Under the pieces are notes generated by a model, which worked only from the letters and a program-made list of their open reading frames with translations, did no database searches and was not told the origin of the DNA. A DNA stretch of 64,000 nucleotides from Aspidiotus rigidus (taxonomy: Eukaryota; Arthropoda; Insecta; Hemiptera; Diaspididae): the NCBI GenBank assembly GCA_035079385.1, contig JAVHKY010000036.1:868001-932000 (forward strand), read 5' to 3'. Each line of letters starts with the position of its first letter. Positions within the stretch are counted from its first letter, which is position 1. Shown in pieces: positions 23,797 to 35,935 of the stretch. A program made the position numbers and the translations under genes.

Positions 23797-23990
23797 TATA
23801 AGAAAAATTGCAATCACGTGACGAAAATTTTTTATTAGAACACGACCAGGTTTCGCGTCGACTAAGCGGCGCATCACCAGGTGATTTAGAATACATGCTA
23901 TGACTAAAGCGTGCGTCGAGAAAAGAAAAGAAGAGAAAAGATAAAGAAGATCCAGGAGAAATGAAGTCATCTGACGGAGCATGATTGTAC
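23797..23990 (-). repeat. Left inverted terminal copy of Penelope-like element C
   Basis: The reverse complement of this stretch matches 25915-26145 over most of its length (cgacgcacgctttagtcat, gtcgacgcgaaacctggtcg, gtgattgcaatttttctta), differing mainly by a longer CT-rich tract on the right side. This is an inverted terminal repeat bracketing the element. Confidence 0.75.
23841..23882 (-). ncRNA. Hammerhead-ribozyme-like motif, left terminal copy
   Basis: The - strand reads CTGGTGATG, a GCG...CGC hairpin region, then CGAAACCTGGTCGTG. GAA is followed by ACCTGGT (near-palindromic helix III) and C. The core CUGANGA carries one change (CTGGTGA). Confidence 0.45.
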
Positions 23991-24269
23991 ATAATGGAGA
24001 TGAAACGGTGAAACTCGGAAATCAAATCTTCCTCTTTCCAGTAATATGAATCCGAATCCAGTACCACTTCAGCTTGCCGACTCTTTTTGAATCACTCTAG
24101 CGTTCAATTTACGGACGAGGAACTGGCTTTCTTGAGAATGGGGTGAATGTTCGCTCTTCCGTCCAGACCAAAGATCAGTCAATTGGAATCCATCTTAATT
24201 GCCGATGTCGCCACGGGTACCGGCTGCGATAAGCATATGAATACTAGTCCTGTCAATGAACTAATTAAA

Positions 24270-25940
24270 AACTCTGTAATGTGATCTCCACCACTCCTTT
24301 CCCTCATCTTAATCATTTCCACGTTATCTTGCTTAAGCTAAAAACCTCCTACAGCGTTCTAGTTAAAGCCGACAAAGGTGAGGCTCTTGACGCCCGCCCC
24401 ACCGCCAAATACCATAATAAAATGTCCGGCTTTCTTGAAAACTTCCGGCGCCCCCCCGTCCAAGTTGAATTACAATTCTTACATTCGTAAAGTTCTTCCC
24501 AGTTCGTTTTTCAAGAGAAAAAACACCGCGACGTCGCTTTAGTCATGAATCCTTCGCCCCTTCGGTTGTACGGTCAACTTTAGTCCGTCCGGTGATCGCG
24601 TATTACACCGACGCTCCCTACAAATTAGCTCGTTATCTCGGTAAAGGGTTTGCATTCATTCCAACTTTGCTCCTCTACACGCTATCATCAACTCCACTGA
24701 CCTTGCTTCAAAACTCAAAGACTCCTTTCCTCCTGACGCCTCACTCAATTCTTTCGATGTATCTAGCATGTACACTAATTTTCCTGTCGCTCAGAGTATT
24801 GGCTACATTTCGGATCTCCTCACCTCCAATAACATTCATCCCGACACCATCTCTCCGCGCTCCCATCTCTTTATGCCTCAGCAAAAATATTCGTTTCTAC
24901 GGGGATGTTCTTCACGAATTCCCCGATCGCCTTCCAATGGGCGCCCCCGCTCGTCGCTGACGTCTTTATGGACAGGTTCGAAACGGACCTGCTTAACCGC
25001 ACCGTTCTCCCCCAACCTCACATTCTTCTTTGGCTTTGTTACGTTGACGACATTCTTTACGTTTGGAATGGTTTTCGTCCGGTCTCGAAAACTTTCTCTC
25101 TCACTTAAATTTCATTCATCCGAACATCCATCTCACCTTAGAACTGTATGGTCCCTCCATCAATTATCTCGATCTCTCTCTCCAACTAGAGAACCACCGG
25201 ATTTCTCCTCACTTTGCTATCTATCCCAAGCCATTTAATACTGGCATCCCTTTCATCATCATTCTCATAAATTTTGTGCCTTACTCACCTCCATCAATCA
25301 TCTTCCCAGTATTCCTTTCTCAATTCACAACTTCAACACTGAGAAGGCTCGCATCTCCAAGCTTATACCCGTATCAATAACATCCCTTTTGACATTGATA
25401 AGGTCATGCCGAGGAAATCCCTCGAGCGCGCGATGTGTTCTACCCATTTCTTTTCAGCGCGCCCACTCACGCTCTGGGTTTGGTTGCCTTTTCTCGGCCA
25501 CCTTCTTATAAAATGGGCCGCACTCTCGAACCCCATGGATACCGATGCGCCTTTTATTCTCTTCTGACCTCAGGCCACTTATCCTAGCCCCCCGAACAGT
25601 GCGGTGGTGTTTACCATACTCTTTGCACTACACCTACTTGTTTGGAGGTTTGTATTGGCCAGACCGGCCGTTCTCTTAAAGAGCGCTCCAGCGAACACCT
25701 CTCTGCTTTCCGTAACCACCATCCGGAAAATTCTACCTTAGCGAAGCACTGCATTGAGGAGAACCATAGCTTCGTTCAAACTCATCCATGAAGCGACTGA
25801 AGGCCAATTCCTTAACGAGTTAGAAAAGGTTGAAATTGCTGAGCTTTCTCGGTCAGGCGATTCTCTTCTCAATGATACTTGCTTCACTTTCAACAACCCT
25901 TTCATCTTATGCTCCGTCGATGACTTCATGCCTCCTTGAT
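24270..25940 (+). mobile_element. Penelope-like element C, RT and GIY-YIG, frameshifted
   Basis: The whole catalytic order is present with shifts: VLVKADKGEAL (~24360), PLRLYGQL and ARYLGKG (~24560-24645), SFDVSSMYTNFPVA (~24755), FPDRLPMGAP (~24920) with VADVFMDRFETDLL (~24955), catalytic YVDD at 25040-25051, IHPNIHLTLEL and NYLDL (~25120-25180), and the GIY-YIG part CIGQTGRSLKERSSEH at ~25650-25700. At least four frame changes and several stops make it non-functional. It is unusually complete for this window and is bracketed by inverted repeats. Confidence 0.85.
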
Positions 25941-26145
25941 CTTCTTTCTTTCCTTTTCCTCTTCCTCTTTTTCCTCCTCTTCCTCTTCAACTTCTCTTCT
26001 TTTTTTCTCTCGACGCACGCTTTAGTCATCGCATATATTTTAAATCAGTACAGCTAATGATGAGCCGCTCAGTCGACGCGAAACCTGGTCGTGTTATAAT
26101 AAAAAATTTTCGTTACGTGATTGCAATTTTTCTTATGCTTATAAC
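25915..26145 (+). repeat. Right terminal copy of Penelope-like element C
   Basis: Inverted counterpart of 23797-23990. The CT-rich stretch (about 25940-26010) is expanded relative to the left copy. It overlaps the 3' end of the element's coding remnant. Confidence 0.75.
26054..26093 (+). ncRNA. Hammerhead-ribozyme-like motif, right terminal copy
   Basis: The + strand reads CTAATGATGAG, a GCCGCTCAGTCGACGC hairpin region, then GAAACCTGGTCGTG. It is the sense-strand partner of the motif at 23841-23882. CUGA is changed to CTAA, so activity is doubtful in this copy. Confidence 0.45.
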
Positions 26146-26559
26146 GTTTCGTAATTACGAGGAGTCGCTAGCTCTTACTTACCCAAAAAATCTACCAACC
26201 CCGCAATGTACCGCTCCCTCTGTCTAGAAATACTCGACTCTTTCCCCAATATTACACCGCCTATCGTTTGTTTCACAGGTGAATAAAAAATTGAGAAATT
26301 TTCTGCACGTCTTCAAGTGAAAATATTCCGCCAACATCTGACTGAGATATTTTCATCGTATCTGTGATAATTTCCTAGAATTTAAAAATAAAAATGTTTG
26401 CGACAGGAAAAATTGAGTTTTCGGAACCTCCCCCATACTTCAAATTTATCTAGATGACTGAATCACGGGTTCATTTCATAGGAAATTTTACGTACAAATA
26501 GAATCTTTTTGAATTGAGGCACTTTTCCCCTGTCGGTCATACGCACCTTAATATTTCTC
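26146..26559. other. No gene recognised
   Basis: Between element C and a Jockey-like remnant. No motif or exon seen. Confidence 0.4.
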
Positions 26560-27130
26560 ATCGACATTGCAACTCCACATCAATTTTAATGGCCGGAGTC
26601 CAAACCACTTTTCAATACTTAGACGCAATACCAACCCTCACATTTCCTTAAAACCACACTTTTCTGATCGTCTCCGACTCTCTATCCGGCTTGGTGGCAA
26701 TTTACAATGTACACTCTACACACCCACCCTCACGCATCCATTCTCTCCTTATAACCCTGTCATCCATTGGCTCTCCAGCCATACGCGGATCGAAGGTAAT
26801 GAAAAAGTTTATTTAGCTCGCAAAACTGTCATAAAACTTCCACGAATATTCCACTCTCGTGTTATCCCCACTAAAAATAATCTCACCCACACTACCCACC
26901 TCAAAATCACGGATGAACGGATCACTCTCTGGCTGAATCAAATCTCATCAAACAAATTAGCCCAATTGAAACCATTACCATCCGCACGTACACTTCATCA
27001 GACCAAAAATCCCGCCGTCACGAAATCTACCTTACCCATCTCCAAATTGGTCACACGCGACTCCCACAGGTTCACCTTCTTTCCAAGCTTTTTCCGCTAT
27101 CACGCGAACATTGTAGCCTCTTTTCTCTCC
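26560..27130 (+). pseudogene. Jockey-like RNase H remnant
   Basis: The open frame 26567-27178 contains VIHWLSSHTRIEGNEKVYLA, which matches the RNase H box (W-x-P-S-H-x-G-I-x-G-N-E-x-A-D-x-L-A) of Jockey-clade non-LTR elements, followed by the usual IP-x-x-[ND] and W-x-x-x-x-x-x-x-K-L spacers. The catalytic Asp after the GNE box is lost (VYLA). A GHTRL-like block follows in another frame near 27050. RT is absent. Confidence 0.7.
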
Positions 27131-27179
27131 AGAGCTTGTTTTACAGGTTCCACTGGACCGGATTTTTCAAGTAAATAAT

Positions 27180-28830
27180 CTTTTAGGTCTTTGACGTGAT
27201 CATCTTGGAGTCTCAAATTTTCTTTCAATTTTTCCAATTCATTATCTGTAGTCAACTAATTCACTGTTCTGATGTTTAACATGCAACGATTGATTGTCTT
27301 CTCCATTATTTTATAACTTTTCTGGCTAGACTATTTTTGGTCGAATCATCTCCATCATCACCCATCTCGGTTAGTACCTACTCTTTTTTTTATAATCAAT
27401 ATACAAACGAAAAAACCAAACGAAGACGTAACTCAAGAGACGAGTATGAGAATAGAACTGGAACAGGAGTCATGAGATGGTAGAACATGACGACAAATTC
27501 CTCAAATTAGAACTTGGTGGAAATGAGCTTTGGAACTACCATTTTCGTTCTATAAAACACGGATGTACACGTGCGCACGTACCCATCTATTTGTTTTTGG
27601 TTCTATAATGTTTGTTCGTATGACCCCGAAGTTGACCACGAAACTAACCATTATAATTTTCAACTACCGCATTGATGATGACGATTTTATTATACAAATG
27701 AAAGTACAGCACAAAAGAATGATTGGTTTAATTAGAGCACATAGCAGTCCGTGTTTATTTACTGCACAACAGCGACTCGCATAAAAACCATCCTATATAT
27801 GAATATGTACACACACGTTGTATACATACCCTGTGGACCGAATAGACGTAGTTGAAATTTATGTTATCATTTTGTGGTTTGAGGAAAGCAGAGGTACCAA
27901 TAGCGATACCTACCCCCTGCTCAAGTTATGCGTGGAAACCATTAAGTAAAGTCACTGCGGCGCGCGTGTTTCTTTATCCGTCAATTTATCCCTTTTTCAT
28001 TTCGCATTTTGATACCGGCACGGCGGTTTGAATTCAATAAATGGAATCAAGAACCGTCATTTAATTTCCCACGAGACGAGCGTTAAACTTTTTTTTTCTC
28101 TATCGCGGCGGTAAAATTTCTACCTTACAATAGCTTTGAAAATTGAAAAAATTCAGCCCTTCTCAAATTGACCGCCTATGCGTTCATACGTATTTCAAGA
28201 GACGGAAAAGAATTTATTACGAAGTTTTTTAAAAAGTGGGAACCCCTTTAAGCGATAGGCTAATACAAAATTTTTCACAATATTGCACTGTTGTACCGCT
28301 ATAATACAAAACGTGTCTTGTTCCGATACTCTGTATGATGTATTGAAAATAAAGTTATTAGAATGGATAACTTCGTGTACACGAGCTTTCGCGAGCGAGA
28401 ATTATCATGGGAAATTTTTATACAAAATTAATGTATATCGAAAACTTTTCATAGTCAATTTCATTTCGATATATCGTGAGACGAGAAGAGGAAAAAAAGA
28501 GGAAATTAGGTTGGGAACGTAGTATACTTCTTTTTGACTCGCGATCTCATCTATAAATTTCGAGCTACAATACGGTATATGAAATTCGACGTAAATGTAT
28601 ATCATTCAATTATCATCCTGAAAGTTTGTGAGAACGAGTTCTATGTTTCAACTTTCTCTTATGAAGGGCTTTTCTGATTTGTTTATTTACGAGTGAATTA
28701 TTTCATAGTACGATCACGATGCATAAGAATCCAGAATAAAATATAAGTTGAAGGAGCAAAAAATCTCATCTAGCGCTGCAAGCGACTCTTTCGAGGGTCA
28801 TTAATATATAAAGGAGAGGGAGGTGCTGGA
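27180..28830. other. No gene recognised
   Basis: Mixed AT-rich sequence with a CGA/TCG-richer part at 27900-28700. Open frames of 79-84 aa carry no motif. Confidence 0.4.
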
Positions 28831-28839
28831 CAGAGCCCT

Positions 28840-31065
28840 CTAATTATGCCCTTGTCTCTCTTTGATATATCCAATTGCTGCTATACAATTTTGCCATTGG
28901 GGAGAAGAGAATATCGTCTCTGAAACGGCGCTTATGAGCGCACACGCACGCCCAAAGTGGTCCCTCCGACACCGGTACCCACCCTTTAGGGTATTGCGTG
29001 AGTAATTCGGGAGGCTCGGGTTGAGAGTGGCCTGGTCCATTTTCTCATCGAGGCCTGCGCGCTGTGCAATGTCCGTCAATGAGGCCACTACAGAGTACAG
29101 GGATCTACTTTATTGACCAAGAGAGTGCTCAACACTCGACCTAGTCCTGTGCCATGAACGAGAACAAGTACATATCTACTCTTTCACCAGAGCTCTCAGC
29201 CACCAAGTGTCTCGCGACTCTGGCTTCTCAGACCGGGGTTTCTTCCTCTCTCTTTTTCTTCTTTCGGTTGGCATTTTGTTTTGTGCTTGCCCTCCTTTTC
29301 TTCTTTTGTTGGCGCTTCCTCCTGAGCACCCCGTTTGTGGGGTGCTGGTAGCTTGATAAAGTGACCACAGCAGCAGCAGCATGGGGGATGGTATACGTAG
29401 ATGTGAGAAGCCATAACGCGACTCTACATCTACCGCGCCCATTTTCTCATCCCGCTCCTGATCACAGTGTGTGCGACTGTTGCTTAACTTCCTTTATTTT
29501 GTGTAGATACCTGTTGAAACATCCATTGCCGCTCATCATTTGTGTGCGATGGAAGTTTAGCTGGTCATAATCTCGGTCCATCCACTCGTCAAGATCACAT
29601 ATTAGCTCGCGGGACCACTCACCCTTTCCTATATGGGCAATGTCGCTCTTTCCACTTGGCAAGCATGGATCGCCTGGCCTCCTGCTGGACCCGAAAAGCT
29701 TGTCGGATGGTCCTTGTCTTCTTCTTTGCCTCAAACACTACTGCTCGTTCGTCTGCCGGCAGGTGTCCGTGCTGACACGCAAAGAGCTTCCATCGACACA
29801 GTGCGTTAGGCACCAACACAACAAAGTGCAGTTCTTAGTTGCATTCTTTCCATTTCTCTTCTTCTGTACTCAATATTTGTGGAGTTGGCTCCATAACGGA
29901 GGACTGGCATTGCTACGCTCATAAATATAGTCTTCTCATAGCTCCCCTTGGTCTTCCTTGGTTTAATATTAGGTGGGACAAACGTGTCACCACCCTGGAA
30001 CCTGAGTTGGCTGTAGAACCAGAGCCCCAGGTACTTTAGTATTTTCTTAGTTTTGGGAACCCCCTTCTGCAACCAAAAGATGGATGGATTATACTTTCGA
30101 CGGGTCGTGGAAACAGTGGCTTCCGTCTTGTCGACTGCCAAGCTTAATCCGGCCGACACGGTCCAACAGGTCACAGCTTCGAGGGACCTTGGTCTCCACT
30201 TAGCCAATAGTGTCGGCAGAGCTGACCAGAATATGTACTATATCAAGATCATTCCATGAGAATTTATGTACATTGTAGCAGGTTTCTTTCTTCAAACTTT
30301 TACAACGCTTTCAAAAATTTTTGAGCAGAAAATCTACTGTCGGGAACTAGTCTCTCATTTCTCCTCCCCCTCACTGAAACTGTCACTGCCTCTATCTACT
30401 AAATGGACAGAATATTCAATTTCACCAGCAATAGACAAGGCTATAAACCACAAGAGCGTTCAAAAGACCGACCCGTGCGGCCCTCCACAAGTAACTGAGC
30501 AGACGTCTCTGCTTGGATTTCTGGACAACTATGATTGCTACTGGTCATCTTGAACAGATATGCGGTAACTTCTGCGTTTAGAGGGCTTCCAACATCCTTT
30601 CCTATGGAATCGAGTTGAGGCTGACAGCTGCGCAAAACTGAAGCGAAGCTATTGCTGCGACTCGGCTATCCTCTTGAACCCGATTTTAGCATCTGATATG
30701 CAGTATCCAGTTTGAAAACCGTACTGGCTACTTGAGGTTATATCTGTTTCTTTTAGATAGGTCTCGAGTCGATTGATTATCTCTTTCTCTCTTAGAGTTT
30801 GTCGCGTCTTCCAACAGTCAAAATGGACGATGAGAGGATGGCAGACTAGGTAGTTCATTCTCACTCTCGAATTCGGTGTCTCATTCAGAACCGGAGCCTT
30901 TCAATATTTACCCCACAGTCGGCTGACTGCTGCATCCACCTCCTCGGTACTTTTGGGAGATATGTCATCCTCTTCTATACTGTTGTTAACGTTACCATTC
31001 GTGGTGGCTGCCTTGGGAAAAGGCTATTGATGACTCACCCCACGGCGTCTAGCAGCCTTATTTAT
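28840..31065 (-). mobile_element. R1-like non-LTR retrotransposon remnant
   Basis: Read right to left on the - strand with many frame changes: STEEVDAAVSRLWGK (start of RT, ~30950), INRLETYLKE with SSQYGFQTGY (~30770-30700), NAEVTAYLFKM (~30570), CGGPH-GSV-type block (~30490), AGLSLAVDKTEA (~30150), ILKYLGLWF with GGDTFVPPN (~30030), MAVPVLRYGA-type block (~29910), a DERAVVFEAKKK block (~29740), ELICDLDEWMDRDYDQLNF and MSGNGCFNRYLHK (~29600-29490), and a C-terminal FSSPQWQNCIAAI-YIKE block (~28870). This order is that of R1/LOA-type ORF2 C-terminal halves. The YADD box is not visible and there is extra sequence at 29100-29450. Dead copy. Confidence 0.8.
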
Positions 31066-33960
31066 TTCTTACATTCGAATGAATTAGTCAAAATATACAT
31101 ACTGAACAAGTCTGTAACAAGAGGAGGGGATAATATCGGTGCTTTTAAAATAAAGATAAAGTTGTAACGCACATAAATTAATGGAAAATGGAAAAGAAAG
31201 AGCAGAACCATCTCTCTTGTTTGAATTAAGACTGCGCTATTGGTATTGATCACGTTTTCAATCGTATCAAAGGGTGAGTGGTTGAGTACGTATACGTGCT
31301 CTTAAAAGTTCGCGATTATCTGAGTTTAATGTCGTGGCAGTACTTTTACTACACAGATATAAAAGTGAACAAAATGTTCTCATACTATTTTTACTCGTCA
31401 TAATAGACCCATTGTAATCTTCCCTATAGCGTGGTCTGTTACTTTTTTATTCGTTTCAATTTTCTTCCGGCTGCTGTCTTCACACCTAATATTTCTTTTT
31501 CAGTAGTCTTTTTACAACCTATAAAACTATACGGTATAGTCACCGTCTAATGGTCTTCTAGTAATCGCCAATTGTTATTGTTAGAGAAGTACCTACGATT
31601 TTCAAGAAGTACCGGCATTCTATTTGATTTTTCCACGTCTCGCTTTTACAGCGAATGATACGAGGGAATTTACTTAGTCGTTCTTTTCGCTGATTTTATC
31701 TGAATGGCGCGGCTTATTGGCATTAAAATCTCGCGAAGACACGCCATCCTAGCTTACGTATTGTATTTGAAAGATAAGCGAAGTCTGGTTGTAAAGGATA
31801 GCGCGGCGTATTTTTTTTTTCCTACAATTTATTTTAATCGCTTTCTTCGGTTGCAAAGAACGCGGAATACTGCGCGAGAAAGCGAAATTTTCAATCTCGT
31901 CGTCGTATATATACTATTTTTGAAAGTATAACTTTTTAAATCGATAAATTTTATGTTATTTCGGTTCATTTGTTTGCGTAAAAGATACGTCGACGAGAGC
32001 ATTGGAAGGAGAGTGAAAAAGAGAAAGCGCCATGCACCAGGAAACGACAGACAGATGTTTTTGGATTTAGAAAAAGGCTCTACGCGGCGTACATACTTTA
32101 CGTGTATATATATATTTCAACGGAGTTTTGTTCTTCTATGAACGCAAACGTAACTTTCTAAATCGTAAATCTTACACTCAATACCAGATTAAAAACATTT
32201 ATCTTTTTCCCCAATCGTCTCTTTCTTGTTTTCCTCTCTTTACCCCTGTTTGATTCGTGTTTATTTGGCTTTCAGCGACTAGAGCTCAATGGCGGATGAA
32301 AGCTTTCGTGAAAGCTTTTGACAGCGTGCAGGCCTTCTTTTTCGGTCTGACAACGTTCATTATTAATCATTTTGAAAGTTATCTTCCAAATGGAGTAACC
32401 CGAATAGAATTAAATCCCGTATATATACGCGAAAAGGAATGAAAAAAAATTCTACTTTGGGAAGAATGAAACGATGAGCTTTTTTCCGAGGAGAAACTAC
32501 CCTGTTTCCCGGATGAAAGCAACAAGTACCTTTATAAGTTCATATTATTTTATAAGTTAAACGGTCATTTATCTAGCGTGGAAATTCGATGCTTTTGGTC
32601 GAGATACATTTGAGGTAGCTAAATACATTGATGCAGATCGATGATTATTCCTCGAATTAACTTCAATAAACCGTGACGTATTTCCGATGAACGAAATTAC
32701 CAGCGCGTATTTTCATTATAGTGACCATCATAAATGCGGAGGCAGGTCACCGCAAGTCCATTTTTGAAATCGAATATACCGGTAACGAGAATTGATAACT
32801 TACGCGTGCGAATTAACAATTTATTCGAAGGATTAAGTTTCCGTTTTCATGATAGTAAATGGTGATTCACGGCGGATTTTATTCAATACACTCTATACCT
32901 GTATCTCCCGTTACACATTTATTCACAGTCAGATTAAATTACAGCACAGTGATAGATTTTCAGTAGTTTTATAAAATTTATTTCCAACCGCGAAATGCTC
33001 AGATGTCATTTAATACGCTAATATTTCCTTATCTTGGCCGTCCTGTCAACCAATAAACCTTACCCCTTCAATAATTCAGGAAAGAAGATGAAATATGACC
33101 AAAAATTGTCCTGCGTCGGCACTCTTTAAAACTTCCTCCTTTCAAAATATGATTCTCATACTTGTAGACAAATACCTGATAAAAGTTGTCAACTTAATGG
33201 GCGGTCTATTTTTGTTATTCTTCTATCCCTATCTCCTACTCGCGATACCCAATTTCATTGAAGACCGCGGGTGACCAACGCCGGTGGAAGTGCATATTAT
33301 CAGCAAGCCGGATTGAGGAGAAGCCTAGTAGACAGTGCAGTGGAAAAAAGATCTCTCAGGGCATGCTCTCAGGGCTGTCTTGTAGCAAGGACAGACTTTT
33401 CAACTGTATGGTGGTAGTAGAAGACTTGGGCAGTCACAATCTAGTTTGGTCAGTACAAAAGGAAGATACAATACTTACGTACGGGGGTAATATTAGAGGA
33501 GGAGGGTTGTTGGTAAATGAAAAAGTCGAGTGAAAAATATAATTAGCTAGTCTCAATTTGTTTAAATTAATAATTCCAGTGTTGACTAACTGCGCGTGTT
33601 AAGCAGATGAATCTCACGAGAGACATAGTCCAATTGATCAAAATAAAATACGTATTATACACAAGCAAACACAAAATATGTCGATTCGCCTTCGGATTAA
33701 ACTCGCACAGCTTGGAGATTCTCGTAAACGGAAAGAAAAAGTTGATATAAAATTAATGCGAGTAACAAGACGATCCGTGTACTTCCGACATATTTAAACA
33801 CTTCCTTGAGAGTAAAACAATTGACCTCATTTCAATTTGAAACAGTTCCTAACTATAAAGATCTTTATTATGACTTAGTAGAGTAACTTTTTAAATCTCT
33901 TATCATAGATTTCCATTATTTCTGAACTATATACTGGCTTAACTCTAGAAACTGTACAAT
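31066..33960. other. No gene recognised
   Basis: Long stretch without an exon I can defend. Parts at 31620-32900 are richer in cga/tcg words than the repeat regions, which could mark unique, regulatory DNA. A 91-aa frame at 33258-33533 is Gly/Ser-rich and looks repeat-derived. Confidence 0.4.
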
Positions 33961-33970
33961 GATACATATA

Positions 33971-34580
33971 TCAATATTCGAAAAAACATCCTGGAAGAGA
34001 ACTTCTGGTGGCGAGAAAGATTCGGGGCTTCTCGCTCGCCTCCATTACCTTTCCAAAGATGGGTTTGTATTTCCTAATCATTATTATACACTCCTCACAG
34101 ATCCTTTGAAGGGTGAAATGAGGGGTTGTGATGGTGACAATAGGAGCGGTGACTTCCATGAGTTTTGCTTGGCACTTGAAATACCAGGGGAGCCCTGATG
34201 TTAGATAGGCAAGTTGCGCTTTTGTGTAGCGGTTCTCCTGGAAGTCAGCCTCCTCGTGTAGGTGGTATAGGTTGGCATGAGAGTCATTTGCAATCCATCT
34301 GTCAATCCCATGATATTTGGTACTTATCCACTTTCTTATAGTCGGTTGGGTGAGTTTTGGGGGTCTGGAGGAGGTCTACAAATGCGGGAGGTTGTACTTC
34401 CAAAGCCAGTTCTTTCAGGGATTGGATTATGGATAGTCGGGAAGGCTGGTGGTATCCACGGTACATGAATGCCACCGCGCTCCTTTCATGTATCTGCCAA
34501 TTGGGTATATCATACAACATTTGCGCCACATCATCTGTAAATATTTGGAGAGAGATAAACGAAAAAACGAATACTCTAAA
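33971..34580 (-). pseudogene. Unidentified protein remnant (~200 codons)
   Basis: A - strand frame from about 34580 to 34302 continues after one frame change near 34300 into a second frame down to 33971. The composition is that of a folded globular protein: mixed charged/aromatic content, little low complexity, segments such as RSAVAFMYRGYHQPSR, LYHLHEEADFQENRY and LTSGLPWYF. I do not recognise it. It abuts the 3' tail of a Penelope-like copy (34568-34740) but does not resemble Penelope proteins. It could be a mobile-element gag-type protein, a captured gene, or an old integrated viral gene; nothing in the sequence decides. Confidence 0.4.
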
Positions 34581-34900
34581 GGGAGAGTAAACAAATGCAA
34601 ACCGCAGAAAATAAAAACGAAGGGAGCGCTTTCGGTTAAACAACCATCTTCAGACCTGAAATGAAAGCAACTGACGAACGAATGAGAAGGAAGAGGTATT
34701 AAGATCGTCCGAACGAGAAATCACGGTGTGAATCATAAACCTGTTCAATCAAGCCATCTTCCGGAATGTACGAGTTGAGTATAGTGATACCGTCAGTGTT
34801 GAGGTGACGCATTATCTCTATATTCTCGAGGGCGATACGCTTACGGTAGGAATTCTCCTTATGGAGGAGCTTCAACTAATGATGATTGTTGAAAATTTAA
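34568..34900 (-). mobile_element. Penelope-like element, C-terminal end and tail (copy D)
   Basis: On the - strand, from ~34880 to 34690, a frame reads NSYRKRIALENIEIMRH, then ILNSYIPEDGLIEQVYDS and HRDFSFGRS, the C-terminal part after the GIY-YIG domain and the same ending as copy A (HRDFSFGQS). The tail 34568-34730 matches 15588-15750 closely. Everything upstream is missing. Confidence 0.75.
34624..34655 (-). ncRNA. Hammerhead-ribozyme-like motif, AGCGCT helix III
   Basis: The - strand reads GTCTGAAGATG, the hairpin GGTTGTTTAACC, then GAAAGCGCTCC. CUGANGA, a 4-bp stem II and GAA are intact, followed by the palindrome AGCGCT and C. It is the best-preserved of the five motifs by core sequence. 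Confidence 0.5.
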
Positions 34901-35179
34901 TATTTCTTGGATAATGACTGGGTTTACACTACCCGATGAGAGGTCTGATGGTTTTACTTCTATCATAATTTTCTGTAGTAGGTATATCCTTCATGTCTTG
35001 TTTGTTCAGGCTCACAGTTTTTCTCAAGTCCATGCACGGCCGTGGTCCATGGTCTCCAATTTCCCTACCATAAATTTTACTTCTGACTGCTCAATTCTAC
35101 CTCTTATCAAGAGCAGACTGAAGCCATCCGTTAATATTGAATATCAGACTCCAATACAATAGATTAGAATCCACCACCA

Positions 35180-35629
35180 TCTCCGTGATCAATTGTTCGG
35201 GGTTTTCATTCTCAGAACTTGCAACAGACTTCCGTAGTTTATTCTTACAAGCTCGAGTTTGCGCTCGTAAACCAAGGTCCACTTCTGTTCAATGTAACTT
35301 TTTTGGAGGCTCCACTTCTGACAATTCTGACATCTAGTCTAGCACTTTTCACCCCGCGCAAAATCATTTTGCAATCTCCGACGGTTGCAATACTTAGTTC
35401 TTTCAAATCCGTGTCATTTAAAGATTTATCTCTTCTCAAAAATTTGGTACCAAAATTGGGGAAACCTGGTATTTATCAATTGAAATGCAAATGTAGTGGT
35501 ATAGGCCAATCTGGGCCAACAATCAAGGATCGCTTCAATGAACATTATCGTGACACCCGTCGCTACCTTCATGTCAGCGGTGAAATTCAAATTTCAACCC
35601 AAAGGAGGTGCCATTTACATTTACTGTAG
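35180..35629 (+). mobile_element. Penelope-like element, GIY-YIG remnant (copy E)
   Basis: The open frame 35219-35629 contains KPGIYQLKCKCSGIGQSG and IKDRFNEHYRDTR, the GIY-YIG endonuclease pattern (G-I-Y at the start, C-x-C, I-G-Q, R-F-x-E-H). It lies back to back with copy D and in the opposite orientation. No RT is attached. Confidence 0.7.
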
Positions 35630-35935
35630 CGGCGAACTGTTAAAAAGTTTGTTTTGAGGGGACAATTTCAAAAAAATTACTCAAATAACCTGGAAATAGA
35701 CATGTCTGAAAGCAAATTAAAGGGGCTACAACTTTCGTTCTTTACATTTTTTGCAAAAAATAATTATTTCAAGTGATATAATCGATTGTAATGTTCACAT
35801 TACACCCTATGGCCAAACAAAATTATCTACACCAACAGGCAACAACAGTGACACTCGCAGCGGTTAAAATGCAAATTAATTAATTTTGTATAATTTGTTC
35901 TCGTGTAAAAAATCTCACTTCTGTAAAATTATGGT

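Noticed and set aside
26567..27178. 203-aa frame as an intact host gene
   Set aside because: It contains a Jockey RNase H box with the catalytic Asp lost, so it is a transposon remnant.
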